Positions 43,718-53,640 of a stretch of 64,000 nucleotides of DNA are shown here, piece after piece. The notes under the pieces were generated by a model. It was not told the origin of the DNA, ran no database searches, and worked only from the letters and a program-made list of their open reading frames with translations. The stretch is from positions 2,721,317 through 2,785,316 of the forward strand of contig CP067345.1 of assembly GCA_020641055.1 (NCBI GenBank), read 5' to 3'. The first letter of the stretch is position 1. The number at the start of each line of letters is the position of its first letter. The DNA comes from Clostridioides sp. ES-S-0010-02. Lineage in GTDB: Bacteria; Bacillota; Clostridia; Peptostreptococcales; Peptostreptococcaceae. The translations under genes and the position numbers were made by a program.

Positions 43718-45091
43718 TTATTCAGTTGTTATTTCACTTAAACGTTCACTTTTAGGTGTATATCTTTTCAACTCTCTAAATACTACTACACCTGTAATTA
43801 CTGTGGCTATAAAGTCAGATACTGGTTGAGCTGTCCATACACCCTTTAAACCTAAGAATGTAGGAAGAATTATTACTGCTGGTATCAATAAAATTACCTG
43901 TCTTAGAAGACTTAATAACATTGCCATTTTTGCTTTACCTATAGATTGTATAAAGTTTGTTCCTGTAATTGATAAACCTACAATTGGTAACATAAGTAGG
44001 TATATTTTTAAACCATCTACAGATATACTCATAAGCTCAGGGTCTTTATTAAATATCCCTATAATTGCCTCTGGGAAAAGCATAATTACTACCATACCCA
44101 TGCATAAAATTATAGTAGCTACTACTAATGAACCTAAGTATGCTTTTTTAACTCTATCGTATTTTTCAGCCCCATAGTTAAAACCTATAATGGGTTGCGC
44201 TCCCTGATTTATTCCAAAGATAGGCATTAAAAATACCATTGCTATAGAAGAAATTGTAGCCATAGCTCCTATAGCTAAATCTCCACCATGAGTTTTAAGT
44301 GCAATATTTGATATTACTTGAACTAAGCTTGCTGCAAGTTGCATAGCAAATGGTGACATTCCTATTGCAAATACTGCACCTACTAATCTTTTATCTAATT
44401 TTAAATGAGATTTACTGAATTTTAAATTTGATTTTCCACTTATATAGTAGCCTATAGTTAAAATAGCTGTAAGAGCTTGAGAAGTTACTGTAGCAATTGC
44501 AGCTCCTTGTATTCCCATATTGAATCCAAATATTAACATCCAATCTAAAACTATATTAGTTAGGCATCCTATTATCATTATTCCTGCTGAAATCTTAGGG
44601 CTACCGTCAGCTCTTATTGAGTGATTTAAAGAAAAGGATAGAAGATTTACTATTGTTCCTAATAAGATGATATTTATATATGTCTTTGCATATATTAATG
44701 TATTTTCACTTGCTCCAAATAATGTAAGTATTTTATTTGCAAATAATATCCCAAGTACCATTATTATAATTCCTGTAACTACAGCTAATGTCATTGCATT
44801 TCCTATAAGTTTCCTTGCATCTTCTACTTTACCTTGCCCAAGTTTTATCGATATAGTTGTCGTTGTTCCTATTCCTATCAACATACCAAATGCAAGTATT
44901 ATTGTCATTATTGGCATCGTAACACCAAGACCTGTTATTGCAAGTGGTCCAACCCCTGGTATGTTCCCAATAAAAATTCTGTCTACCACATTATATAGAC
45001 TATTTACCAGCATACCTATTATTGCCGGTATAGAGTATTTCAGTAGTAATTTACTGATTCGTTCCGTTCCTAATAATTGTTGATTATCCAT
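43718..45091 (-). CDS. MATE-family multidrug/toxin efflux transporter
   Basis: A 457-residue protein with 12 membrane segments in two halves. Typical features: LLLKYSIPAIIGMLVNSLYNVVDRIFIG at the N-terminus, and GINQGAQPIIGFNYGAEKYDRVKKAY (~295), the NorM/DinF-like half-repeat loop. It exports cationic drugs using Na+ or H+. An in-frame TTG at 45094 precedes the ATG at 45091; AAGGAGGAG best fits the ATG. It is a single gene without a local regulator. Confidence 0.92.
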   Translation of the reverse strand: MDNQQLLGTERISKLLLKYSIPAIIGMLVNSLYNVVDRIFIGNIPGVGPLAITGLGVTMPIMTIILAFGMLIGIGTTTTISIKLGQGKVEDARKLIGNAMTLAVVTGIIIMVLGILFANKILTLFGASENTLIYAKTYINIILLGTIVNLLSFSLNHSIRADGSPKISAGIMIIGCLTNIVLDWMLIFGFNMGIQGAAIATVTSQALTAILTIGYYISGKSNLKFSKSHLKLDKRLVGAVFAIGMSPFAMQLAASLVQVISNIALKTHGGDLAIGAMATISSIAMVFLMPIFGINQGAQPIIGFNYGAEKYDRVKKAYLGSLVVATIILCMGMVVIMLFPEAIIGIFNKDPELMSISVDGLKIYLLMLPIVGLSITGTNFIQSIGKAKMAMLLSLLRQVILLIPAVIILPTFLGLKGVWTAQPVSDFIATVITGVVVFRELKRYTPKSERLSEITTE

Positions 45092-45213
45092 CAAGTCTCC
45101 TCCTTCTTCTAATATTTAATTTTCCACATATTACAAGGGAGGTGCATATGCCCTCCCTTAATATTAACTACTTTTTAAATATTAATTTTCTATAATATAT
45201 ATTATATACCACT

Positions 45214-47088
45214 TTAATCAAAAAACCAAACTTTTCTAATATAAAATTTCTTTAGTAAATGAAAATAAAGTGAATATATACATGAGAGCACTAATAATAT
45301 ACCCCAATTTTTTAAGTTAAAACTATTGTTTAGTACACTATTTAAAAAGAGTAAAGAAAATATGCTATTTACAATAGCTATGATAAAAGGTACAAAAAAT
45401 AGTATACCTATCTCTATACTAACAATCTTATTCATATTTTTAAAAGATAGACCTATTTTTGATAGATTATTGTACTTAACCTTATCAAAAGGTTCATCTG
45501 TGTATAGTCTAAAATACAAAAAACTAAGAACTGCCATAAACATAATAACACCTATGAAAATACCCATAAATTGAAGAATTTTACTTTGTTGTAACTCAGC
45601 TAAATACATATCTGGTAAGGTTAAAAAATATGACTTCATATCATTTCTATCTAGATTAAAATGTTTTTCTTTTAATGCTTCAGTTATATCAGCACTATTT
45701 TGCCAGTTTTCATAATCAAATCCATGAAAGTTTATTTTTGAAAACTTACTTTGTATATTATTATATAAATTATCATGTATAACTATAATTTTACTAAACA
45801 TACCTGTAGGAAAAATTATCCTATCTGTTGATTCTTTTATCTTTATGTTTACATTTTTTATCTTATAAGCTTTAATTTCTTTTAAAGAATTTATATGCTC
45901 TTTAGAATTATATCTAGGAACTATAATGCCCTCATCTATCTTTAGATTAATTTTATCTAATCCCAATTGTTTTGATAATTTATTATAGTTACTCATACTT
46001 AATAATACTTCATTATTATATTCAAGCATAGGAAAACTTAATTCCTTATAATCATATTCTTTTATTGTGTTTCTAATTTCTTCTAAGTCTTCATATTTTT
46101 TGTTATTATTGTCTTCTGAGAAATATGAGTAAACCATTGGAAAATTATTTTTAGAGGATTTACCTTGTGAAGTTACAAGCGTTAAAGTTGTTGTAAATGC
46201 TACTAAAGTACCAGATAAAAGTATTGTCATTAAAAACAATAATCGAGAATTATCTTTCATCTTATATACTAAATTACCTATAAGCAACATATTTATTTTG
46301 TTTTTATAAAACTTCTCTCTATTTTTCATATGCTTTAATATTAAAATCGTAAACTGAGAAAAAAATAAAAACATTCCTAGAGTAATCAACAGCGCTATCA
46401 TGTACATATCACCATTTATATTTAACTTATTACCAAATAGTATCATAGCATATCCTGTCATAAGACATGATATACCAAGTATTCCAAATAATTTTGAAGG
46501 TTTTATATCTTTTTTAGGTTTCTTTGTGCCTACTAAAAGTTCAAAAATATTATTTTTGTTTAACAATTTTAAGCTAAGTGGTCCTGTTATCAAAAATAAT
46601 AACATAAAAGATATAATTGTCATTAGTATCGCTTTTATTGGAAAGTAACTTTCTGTCAAGTTCATATAAAATATTTTACCTAAATACAATAAAAATAACT
46701 TAGAAATAGATAGCCCTAAAAGTATTCCTAACATTATTGCTAATAATCCTATTATTAAATTTTCAATCAATATCAATCTTTTCAATTGTTTATCACTCAT
46801 TCCAATTATTATCATAACTCCAAAATCTCTTAATCTAGATTTTAAGAAATTTCCTAAGGAATATAATATAAAAAGCAGACTAAATCCTAATATTATTAAT
46901 TCTGAAATCATAAGAGCCATAAATGCAGTAGAACCACTTTGGATTCCAGAATCCGTTATAATTGGATGAAACATAGATACTGCAAATACAAAAAATATCA
47001 TTATAGAGAAAATTGAGCTTAAAAAATACGCTAAATATGCTCTAAAATTTCTAATTATATTATTATAAGCAAATCTTCCAAAAGTCAC
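45214..47088 (-). CDS. BceB-like ABC transporter permease
   Basis: A 624-residue FtsX-family permease of the peptide-antibiotic detoxification type: TM1-4 with FtsX motifs (ARLRDFGVMIIIGMSDKQLKR-like, ~85-110), TM5-6, a large extracellular domain (~310-500) and four C-terminal helices. The start is GTG at 47088, sharing one base with the ATPase stop (TAGTG), so translation is coupled. BceB transporters confer resistance to bacitracin or lantibiotics and often signal through a BceS-like kinase; none is adjacent, the nearest being at 60109. Confidence 0.88.
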   Translation of the reverse strand: MTFGRFAYNNIIRNFRAYLAYFLSSIFSIMIFFVFAVSMFHPIITDSGIQSGSTAFMALMISELIILGFSLLFILYSLGNFLKSRLRDFGVMIIIGMSDKQLKRLILIENLIIGLLAIMLGILLGLSISKLFLLYLGKIFYMNLTESYFPIKAILMTIISFMLLFLITGPLSLKLLNKNNIFELLVGTKKPKKDIKPSKLFGILGISCLMTGYAMILFGNKLNINGDMYMIALLITLGMFLFFSQFTILILKHMKNREKFYKNKINMLLIGNLVYKMKDNSRLLFLMTILLSGTLVAFTTTLTLVTSQGKSSKNNFPMVYSYFSEDNNNKKYEDLEEIRNTIKEYDYKELSFPMLEYNNEVLLSMSNYNKLSKQLGLDKINLKIDEGIIVPRYNSKEHINSLKEIKAYKIKNVNIKIKESTDRIIFPTGMFSKIIVIHDNLYNNIQSKFSKINFHGFDYENWQNSADITEALKEKHFNLDRNDMKSYFLTLPDMYLAELQQSKILQFMGIFIGVIMFMAVLSFLYFRLYTDEPFDKVKYNNLSKIGLSFKNMNKIVSIEIGILFFVPFIIAIVNSIFSLLFLNSVLNNSFNLKNWGILLVLSCIYSLYFHLLKKFYIRKVWFFD

Positions 47089-47834
47089 TACCTTACACCT
47101 CCTATTTGAGACAAGACAGATAGTATTTTATTGTAAAAAGAACTATTCGTGCCTGATTTCTTTATCTCTGTATATATGCATCCATCCTTTATAAAAACAA
47201 CTCTATCTGAATGGCTTGCACTATATGCTTCATGAGTTACCATAAGTGTAGTTACATTTTGTTCTTTGTTTATCTTGGCAAATAACTCTAAAACATCATC
47301 AGTGGATTTCGAATCAAGATTCCCTGTTGGTTCATCTGCAAGAAGTAATGATGGGTTATTTATAATTGCTCTAGCAATTGCACATCTTTGAGCTTGTCCT
47401 CCTGAAATCTCATAAGTTCTTCTATCTAAAATTTTATCAATACCTAAAAATTCAGATATATTTTTAGTTTCCCTGTTCATTTTTTTAACATTTCTACCAT
47501 CTAGTGTAAGTGGCAACATTATATTTTCACCAACTGTCAAAGTATCAATCAAATTAAAATTCTGAAATACAAAACCAAGTTGTTTTCTTCTAAATTCAGC
47601 TAATTTTTCTCCTTCTAATTTACTTGTATCCTGTCCATTTAATATAACTTGGCCTTCACTCTGCTTATCAATTGTAGATATTATATTTAAGAGAGTAGAT
47701 TTGCCACTTCCAGATGGACCCATAACAGCTACAAATTCGCCCTTTTCTATACTTAAATTAATACTATCTAATGCTTTATATGGAACTTTTCCATAATATG
47801 TTTTTGATATATTTTTAATACTTAATATGTTCAT
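47088..47834 (-). CDS. BceA-like ABC transporter ATPase
   Basis: A 248-residue ATPase of the MacB/LolD/BceA group. Walker A is GPSGSGKST (~39), signature ISGGQAQRCAIARA (~143), Walker B LLADEPTGNLDSKS (~163) and switch His in MVTHE. It is intact from its N-terminus (MNILSIKNISKTYY), unlike its paralogue at 58357-59123. The start is ATG at 47834 with GGAGAATATAAA upstream. It forms a two-gene operon with the downstream permease. Confidence 0.92.
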   Translation of the reverse strand: MNILSIKNISKTYYGKVPYKALDSINLSIEKGEFVAVMGPSGSGKSTLLNIISTIDKQSEGQVILNGQDTSKLEGEKLAEFRRKQLGFVFQNFNLIDTLTVGENIMLPLTLDGRNVKKMNRETKNISEFLGIDKILDRRTYEISGGQAQRCAIARAIINNPSLLLADEPTGNLDSKSTDDVLELFAKINKEQNVTTLMVTHEAYSASHSDRVVFIKDGCIYTEIKKSGTNSSFYNKILSVLSQIGGVR

Positions 47835-47908
47835 TTTATATTCTCCATTACTTTTTTATTTTCACTACAGTAATATATTATCGTGAATATCCCATTTTAA
47901 CCATAAAA

Positions 47909-47956
47909 ATACCCTAACAATTAACTTACATATTTGTAAGTTAATTGTTAGGGTAT
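47909..47956 (-). terminator. Terminator of the EAL-domain gene
   Basis: A perfect 21-bp stem with a 6-base loop starting ATACCCTAACAATT, followed by TTTTTA on the minus strand. It starts about 33 bases after the stop at 47990. Confidence 0.92.
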
Positions 47957-47989
47957 CAACAAACTAATTAGTATTAATAATTAATTCAA

Positions 47990-50200
47990 CTAAAATTTTA
48001 GAAGCTTTTCAAATTCACTAAGTACCATCGGTTTAGCAAATAAATAACCTTGAACCTTATCGCATCCTATTTCTTTTAAAAACTCTACTTGCTCATTGGT
48101 TTCTACACCTTCACATATAACTTTAATATTAATCGCTTTTGACATTTCTACTATCTTAGAGATAATAATTTTTCCACGTTTTGTATCTGTTGTTTCAATT
48201 AGAAAGCCTCTATCTAATTTTAAAATATCAAAAGGAAGGTCCTTTAATAGATTCAAGGATGAATATCCTGAGCCAAAATCATCCATTGATATAAGAAATC
48301 CTATCTTTTTAAGCCTCTTAATTATATCAATCAATATATTTAAATTATCAAATACAACACTTTCTGTTAATTCAAGTTCTATAAACTTAGGAGATATATT
48401 ATACTTATTTATCAATTCAGTAATATTCTCTATAAAATTATCTCTATGTAAATGAACTCTAGATATATTCACTGAGATTGGCACAGGGTTATAACCTTTG
48501 TTTAGCCACTTTCTCAAGGTCTTACATACTTCTTCAAATACAAACATATCAATATTTACAATGAAACCATTTCTTTCAAATAAAGGTACAAAATCTACGG
48601 GTGAAATAAATCCTATATCTGGATTGTTCCATCTTATTAGAGCTTCTGCTCCTTCAATTTCATTTCCATCATTTAAACTATATTTTGGTTGGTAATATAC
48701 TACAAACTCGCCTTTTTCCAAAGCTTTATTCATATTATCCTCCAATTTCTTTTCTCTATATAATCGATTTCTTGTATCTTCATTGAAAAATGAATATGAA
48801 TGCTCATACTTATCTTTTTTTGTTTTTGCAGCAATATTCGCTCTATCAATTAACAAGTCAATTTTTTGTATATCATCACTTCTATTTATCTTATATATGC
48901 CACTTGACATAACAATTTTATATTGTGAAGAATTACTAGTACTTAAATTGCATATTTCATTATTTATTTTAGCTAGTCTATTTAAAAGGTCAGTATCAGT
49001 ATTACAAGAAAGCAATAATATAAAGTGGTCATTATCCATTCTGGCACAAAGTTCATATTTGTTTGTATTGTGTTTTAACACATTTGCAATATGTATTAAT
49101 ATCTTATTTCCTTCAGTATAACCAAACATCTCATTTATGTATTTAAATTTATTGACATCCAATTGAACTAAGTAAAAATCATCCTTATAATAATTATGTA
49201 AAATATATATAGAATCTTTTTTAAACTTTTCTTTGTTCTTTATTCCACTTAAGGAATCATAATAAGCTAATTTTTTCAGTTGTTCTATTAGTGTAACATT
49301 ACTTAATTTCCACAATATCAAAAATATTAATATATAGAAAAATAACTTGATTATAAAATCAATTATCAAGCTTTTAAAGTTCTTAAAGACATCACAACTT
49401 GATATTAACGTCCAATCAGTTCCTTCGATACTCGTATATCTTGCACTATATAACTTCCAATTATCCCATGATAAAAAACCACCTTGACGTTTCTCATCTA
49501 TATTTTTTAAAATTTCATTTTTACTGGACCCTATAATATTTCCTTCTATACTAAACATGTCCGTCTTATTGTGGACATAGTCTTTATTTTGATGAGAAAT
49601 AATGGCATAATTTTTATCTACCATTAAAAACTTAATAGAATCATCAGAATTACTTCTACTTACTATCTTATTTACATCTTGAAAATAAAAGGAAGCAAAA
49701 ATAGTTCCAGTTACTTCATTATTTTTTATAATAGGTACACATATAATAAATACTTTATCTCCTGTAACCTTACTAACTGTAATGTCAGAAATCACCATTT
49801 TCTTTGTTTCTAATACCTTCTGAAAATGAGTTCGGTCTTTTATTGTCCCAACCCTTTCTCTATATGTACTTGAAGTATTCCCTTGTGCATCAGTTATTCC
49901 AAGCATAAAAAGGTTATATTGTTTTTGATAAGGTCTTAATAACTTACCTTTTTCAATTAGAGAAGTTCTGGCATCAGAAAATCTATCGTCTTGACTAAGA
50001 GCTTTTAATAAGGATGCATTGACACTTAAATAATTTTCTAATTCTCTTTTTGAGGCTTCAATCATATTTTTAGAAGCAACCTCCATAGAATTACTTGCAT
50101 ATATAATTGTACTTGTAAAATCAATTAAAATTAATAACATCCATAAAATTAATATATACCTAAAAACTAATCCATCAAATATTTTTTCTCTTTTTCTCAT
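47990..50200 (-). CDS. Membrane-bound c-di-GMP phosphodiesterase (Cache, degenerate GGDEF, EAL)
   Basis: A 736-residue protein. TM1 (~15-35) and TM2 (~280-300) bracket an extracellular Cache-type sensor (~36-275). A GGDEF-fold domain (~305-465) has MDNDHF in place of GGDEF, so it should not synthesise c-di-GMP but may bind GTP. The EAL domain (~480-735) is intact: EGAEALIRW, PISVNIS, ELELTES, MDDFGSGYSS and CEGVET. It is therefore predicted to degrade c-di-GMP in response to an external small molecule. The ATG at 50200 has GGTGTTTAAAT upstream, a weak site. It follows the 110-residue unknown gene by 22 bases. Confidence 0.92.
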   Translation of the reverse strand: MRKREKIFDGLVFRYILILWMLLILIDFTSTIIYASNSMEVASKNMIEASKRELENYLSVNASLLKALSQDDRFSDARTSLIEKGKLLRPYQKQYNLFMLGITDAQGNTSSTYRERVGTIKDRTHFQKVLETKKMVISDITVSKVTGDKVFIICVPIIKNNEVTGTIFASFYFQDVNKIVSRSNSDDSIKFLMVDKNYAIISHQNKDYVHNKTDMFSIEGNIIGSSKNEILKNIDEKRQGGFLSWDNWKLYSARYTSIEGTDWTLISSCDVFKNFKSLIIDFIIKLFFYILIFLILWKLSNVTLIEQLKKLAYYDSLSGIKNKEKFKKDSIYILHNYYKDDFYLVQLDVNKFKYINEMFGYTEGNKILIHIANVLKHNTNKYELCARMDNDHFILLLSCNTDTDLLNRLAKINNEICNLSTSNSSQYKIVMSSGIYKINRSDDIQKIDLLIDRANIAAKTKKDKYEHSYSFFNEDTRNRLYREKKLEDNMNKALEKGEFVVYYQPKYSLNDGNEIEGAEALIRWNNPDIGFISPVDFVPLFERNGFIVNIDMFVFEEVCKTLRKWLNKGYNPVPISVNISRVHLHRDNFIENITELINKYNISPKFIELELTESVVFDNLNILIDIIKRLKKIGFLISMDDFGSGYSSLNLLKDLPFDILKLDRGFLIETTDTKRGKIIISKIVEMSKAINIKVICEGVETNEQVEFLKEIGCDKVQGYLFAKPMVLSEFEKLLKF

Positions 50201-50221
50201 ATTTAAACACCATTAATTATA

Positions 50222-50554
50222 CTATTGTAATACATACTCAATCGGCTCTTTAATAACTTGTGACATTACTCTATGTGAATAATCCAAAAGTATTCTTTCT
50301 TTAAATTTATATGAATCCTTTATACGAGATTCATAATTTAAAACTGGCACATTTAATTTTTCAATTTTATATAGGAAAGGCCTATATTCTAATGATGGTA
50401 TATTATTTTTTAAGTAATTTATACTTGCTTTATCTAAAATGCTTACATTTTCAATATCTGTTGCACTAATATATGTAACCGTTATACCAAAAATATTCTT
50501 TTTAGGTATAAGTTCTAATGTCAAGTTTGATAACTCTGATTCTGCCAACCACAC
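50222..50554 (-). CDS. Uncharacterised protein, 110 aa, cotranscribed with the phosphodiesterase
   Basis: A 110-residue soluble protein with no membrane segment or recognised motif; mixed alpha/beta (LTLELIPKKNIFGITVTYIS, YLKNNIPSLEYRPFLYKIEKLNV). The start is GTG at 50554 (ATGTG), with AAGGGGG 7 bases upstream; the overlapping ATG is out of frame. It lies 22 bases before the EAL-domain gene, so the two form an operon. A role in c-di-GMP turnover or its sensory input is possible but only by association. Confidence 0.65.
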   Translation of the reverse strand: MWLAESELSNLTLELIPKKNIFGITVTYISATDIENVSILDKASINYLKNNIPSLEYRPFLYKIEKLNVPVLNYESRIKDSYKFKERILLDYSHRVMSQVIKEPIEYVLQ

Positions 50555-50675
50555 ATTATTTCCCCCTTATAAAATCTTTATTCGATATTATTTTACCATA
50601 ATTAAACAAAATTATGTTGCTTAATAGTAAATATTACAATAGTAACTATGACTTTATTATATAATTTTTCAAAAA

Positions 50676-50714
50676 AATATACCAAGCTAGAGATTATTCT
50701 AACTTGGTATATTT
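50676..50714 (-). terminator. Terminator of the nfn operon
   Basis: AATATACCAAG and its complement with an inner TAGA/TCTA stem, followed by TTTTTTTGA on the minus strand. It begins about 11 bases after the stop at 50725. Confidence 0.9.
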
Positions 50715-50724
50715 AATTTACAAA

Positions 50725-52119
50725 TTAAGCATTAACTTTTGCTTTTAAATATTCATCTATTGAAGCTGCTGCAGTTTTACCAGCACCCATTGCAGATATT
50801 ACTGTTGCTGCTCCAGTAACAGCGTCTCCACCTGCAAATACACCTTCTTTAGAAGTTTGACCATTTTCATCTGTTATTAAGCATCTTCTCTTATTTATAT
50901 CAAGGCTCTTTGTTGTAGAAGATATTAATGGATTTGGACTTGTTCCAAGTGACATTATAACTGTATCTACATCAAGTACAAATTCAGAACCTTCTATTTC
51001 TATAGGTCTTCTTCTTCCAGAATCATCTGGTTCTCCTAATTCCATTCTTATACAAACCATACCTTTAACATATCCATTTTCATCTACTAAAATTTCTTTA
51101 GGATTTGTCAATGTATTAAATATAATTCCTTCTTCTTTTGCATGATGTACTTCTTCAGCTCTCGCTGGAAGCTCTTTTTCACTTCTTCTATAAACTATAT
51201 ATGATTCTGAACCTAATCTTAATGCAGTTCTAGCAGCATCCATAGCAACATTTCCACCACCAACTACAGCAACTTTTTTACCAGAACTAATAGGTGTATC
51301 ATAATCATCTCTATAAGCTTTCATTAAGTTTACTCTAGTTAAAAACTCATTTGCAGAAAATACTCCATTAGCATTTTCTCCTGGTATATTCATAAACATA
51401 GGAAGACCAGCTCCTGAACCTATGAATATAGCTTCAAATCCTTCATCTTCTATAAGTTCATCTACTGTTATTGTTTTACCAACAATTACATTAGTTTCTA
51501 TTTTTACACCTAATTTTCTTATATTATCTATTTCAGGTTGAACAACAGCTTGTTTTGGAAGTCTAAATTCAGGTATTCCATAAGTTAAAACTCCACCTGG
51601 TTCATGCATTGCTTCAAATATTGTTACATCATAGCCTTTTTTAGCTAAGTCACCAGCACAAGCAAGACCTGCTGGTCCACTTCCTATTACAGCTACTTTT
51701 TGATTTTTCTTAGGTTCTGTATCAGATAAGTTTATATCATTTTCTTTTGACCAATCTGCTACAAATCTTTCCAATTTTCCTATTGATACTGCATCTGATT
51801 TTATTCCAAGTATACATACACCTTCACATTGACTTTCTTGTGGACATACTCTACCACAAACAGCAGGTAGTGAACTACTCTTGGCTATTACTTTAGCAGC
51901 ACCTTCTATATCATCTTCTTTAATTTTTGTTATAAATCCTGGGATATCAATTCCTACTGGACATCCACCTACACATTTTGGTTTTTTACATCCTAGACAT
52001 CTATTAGCTTCCGCCATAGCTTCTTCTTTATTGTATCCTAAACATACTTCATCAAAGTTTGCTGCTCTTACAGCAGGTTCTTGTTCTCTAACTGGTACTT
52101 TTACTTTTTTAGCATCCAT
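50725..52119 (-). CDS. nfnB: NfnB / glutamate-synthase small-subunit-like flavoprotein
   Basis: A 464-residue protein of the GltD/NfnB/SudA family. N-terminal Cys clusters RCLGCKKPKCVGGCP (~40) and CGRVCPQESQCEGVC (~88) bind two [4Fe-4S] clusters. FAD site is VIGSGPAGLACAG (~146) and NADPH site VVGGGNVAMDAARTALRLG (~290). With the upstream partner it forms the electron-bifurcating NADH-dependent ferredoxin:NADP+ oxidoreductase, important for NADPH supply in clostridia. It overlaps the partner stop by one base (TAATG). It was often annotated gltA; no glutamate synthase large subunit is nearby, favouring Nfn. Confidence 0.88.
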   Translation of the reverse strand: MDAKKVKVPVREQEPAVRAANFDEVCLGYNKEEAMAEANRCLGCKKPKCVGGCPVGIDIPGFITKIKEDDIEGAAKVIAKSSSLPAVCGRVCPQESQCEGVCILGIKSDAVSIGKLERFVADWSKENDINLSDTEPKKNQKVAVIGSGPAGLACAGDLAKKGYDVTIFEAMHEPGGVLTYGIPEFRLPKQAVVQPEIDNIRKLGVKIETNVIVGKTITVDELIEDEGFEAIFIGSGAGLPMFMNIPGENANGVFSANEFLTRVNLMKAYRDDYDTPISSGKKVAVVGGGNVAMDAARTALRLGSESYIVYRRSEKELPARAEEVHHAKEEGIIFNTLTNPKEILVDENGYVKGMVCIRMELGEPDDSGRRRPIEIEGSEFVLDVDTVIMSLGTSPNPLISSTTKSLDINKRRCLITDENGQTSKEGVFAGGDAVTGAATVISAMGAGKTAAASIDEYLKAKVNA

Positions 52120-53012
52120 TATTTGTTACCTCCACATCCACAATTACTATGATGATGACTATCGCCTTCTTCAAGTTTTAACATAGCTCTTCCTTCTTGA
52201 GTTTTGTACATAGATTGTCTTCTCATAGCTTGGTCAAAATCAACTAAATGTCCATCAAATTCAGGACCATCTACACATGCAAACTTAGTCTCATTTCCAA
52301 CACTAACTCTACAACCACCACACATACCTGTTCCATCAATCATTATTGTATTTAAACTTACTATAGTAGGTATGTTTAATTCTTTAGTCAATTGACACAT
52401 AAATTTCATCATTATCATTGGTCCAATTACTATTGCTTGGTCATATTTTTTGCCTTGATTATCAACCAAATCTTTTAATAAATCTGTAACTCTTCCATCA
52501 AATCCATATGTACCATCATCTGTTGATATGTATACATTTTTAGCTACTTTTCTCATATCATCTTCTAATATGATTAATTCTTTAGTTCTTGCACCAATTA
52601 TTACATCTACATCTAATCCATTCTCTTTAAACCATTTAACTTGTGGATACACTGGAGCAGAACCTACTCCACCAGCTACAAATAGGATTTTTTTATTTTT
52701 TAATTCTTCTATATCTTCATGTATGAATTCACTTGCTTGTCCTAATGGCCCTACAAAGTCCATTACAAAATCGTTTTCTTCAAACATTGCTAATTTCTTA
52801 GTTGAAGCACCAACTGTTTGGAATACGATAGTTACTGTTCCTTTTTCTCTATCATAATCAGCTATTGTAAGAGGAATTCTTTCTCCCTTTTCATCATTTT
52901 TAATTATTATAAATTGACCAGGCTGAGAAGATTTTGCAACTCTAGGAGCCTCTATTTCCATCAAATAAATACTATCTGTTAATTGTCTCTTACTAACTAT
53001 TTTATTACTCAT
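52119..53012 (-). CDS. nfnA: NfnA / ferredoxin-NADP+ reductase subunit alpha
   Basis: A 297-residue member of the dihydroorotate-dehydrogenase electron-transfer (PyrK/SudB) family. An FAD domain (GQFIIIKNDEKGERIPLTIAD) comes first, then an NAD(H) domain (VAGGVGSAPVYPQVKWF), and a C-terminal [2Fe-2S] cluster loop GMCGGCRV with FACVDG. An in-frame ATG at 53027 has no ribosome binding site; the ATG at 53012 has GGAG 9 bases upstream. It pairs with NfnB. The extreme C-terminus SNCGCGGNK adds cysteines of unknown role. Confidence 0.88.
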   Translation of the reverse strand: MSNKIVSKRQLTDSIYLMEIEAPRVAKSSQPGQFIIIKNDEKGERIPLTIADYDREKGTVTIVFQTVGASTKKLAMFEENDFVMDFVGPLGQASEFIHEDIEELKNKKILFVAGGVGSAPVYPQVKWFKENGLDVDVIIGARTKELIILEDDMRKVAKNVYISTDDGTYGFDGRVTDLLKDLVDNQGKKYDQAIVIGPMIMMKFMCQLTKELNIPTIVSLNTIMIDGTGMCGGCRVSVGNETKFACVDGPEFDGHLVDFDQAMRRQSMYKTQEGRAMLKLEEGDSHHHSNCGCGGNK

Positions 53013-53640
53013 CTCGCTATTCTCCATTCTAACAAATATATTTTTCCCACTTTAAATTTAATTAAAACATAAACACACAAAACTATAACTCTAATTATAA
53101 TACAATATTAGTTCTCGATTAAATGTTTTGTATTGGACATCCCCCCTGTAAAATAATTATAACTGCCCAAATTACAAATAGTTGATATTAACAAATTACG
53201 TTTAAATTCCAACAAATATTAAAACCCATATTATACGTATAATTTGTTATAGATTTAACCTAATACACACTTAAAGTATACTATATTATGCCAAATTTGT
53301 AACAAAAATTTTATAAATACATAATAAATTTTTTTTATTCAATTATTTGTTTAATAAATTAACCTAGGTTTTCATAATAACTCAGATTTCTTTAAAAACT
53401 AAACATGTATAAGGCTTTAATCTATTGCAATACCAGCTTTTATATAAACTAAAATATACTCTTATTTTATTATATATCTAAAATTTTTAATATTCATTAA
53501 TTATTTGAATTTTTATATAAAATTTTTATATTTTCTAAAGATTTATTTACTTATGTAATAATTTATAATAATATTAATTTATAAAGTTAATAATTATTAT
53601 GAATACACATAAAAATAATTAAAAATAGGAGGTTTGTTTT
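53013..53640. other. AT-rich region between divergent nfnA and sulfurtransferase genes
   Basis: About 600 bases. A TATAAT with an upstream TTGTAT about 60-80 bases from nfnA could be its promoter. A GGGGGG run followed directly by an ATG (53140-53150 region, minus strand) gives only a 10-codon frame with no spacer and is not considered a gene. No clear Rex operator was found. Confidence 0.45.

Noticed and set aside
53138-53165. GGGGGG followed by ATG with a 10-codon frame upstream of nfnA, considered as a leader peptide
   Set aside because: No spacer between the G-run and ATG, no run of regulatory codons and no following terminator.
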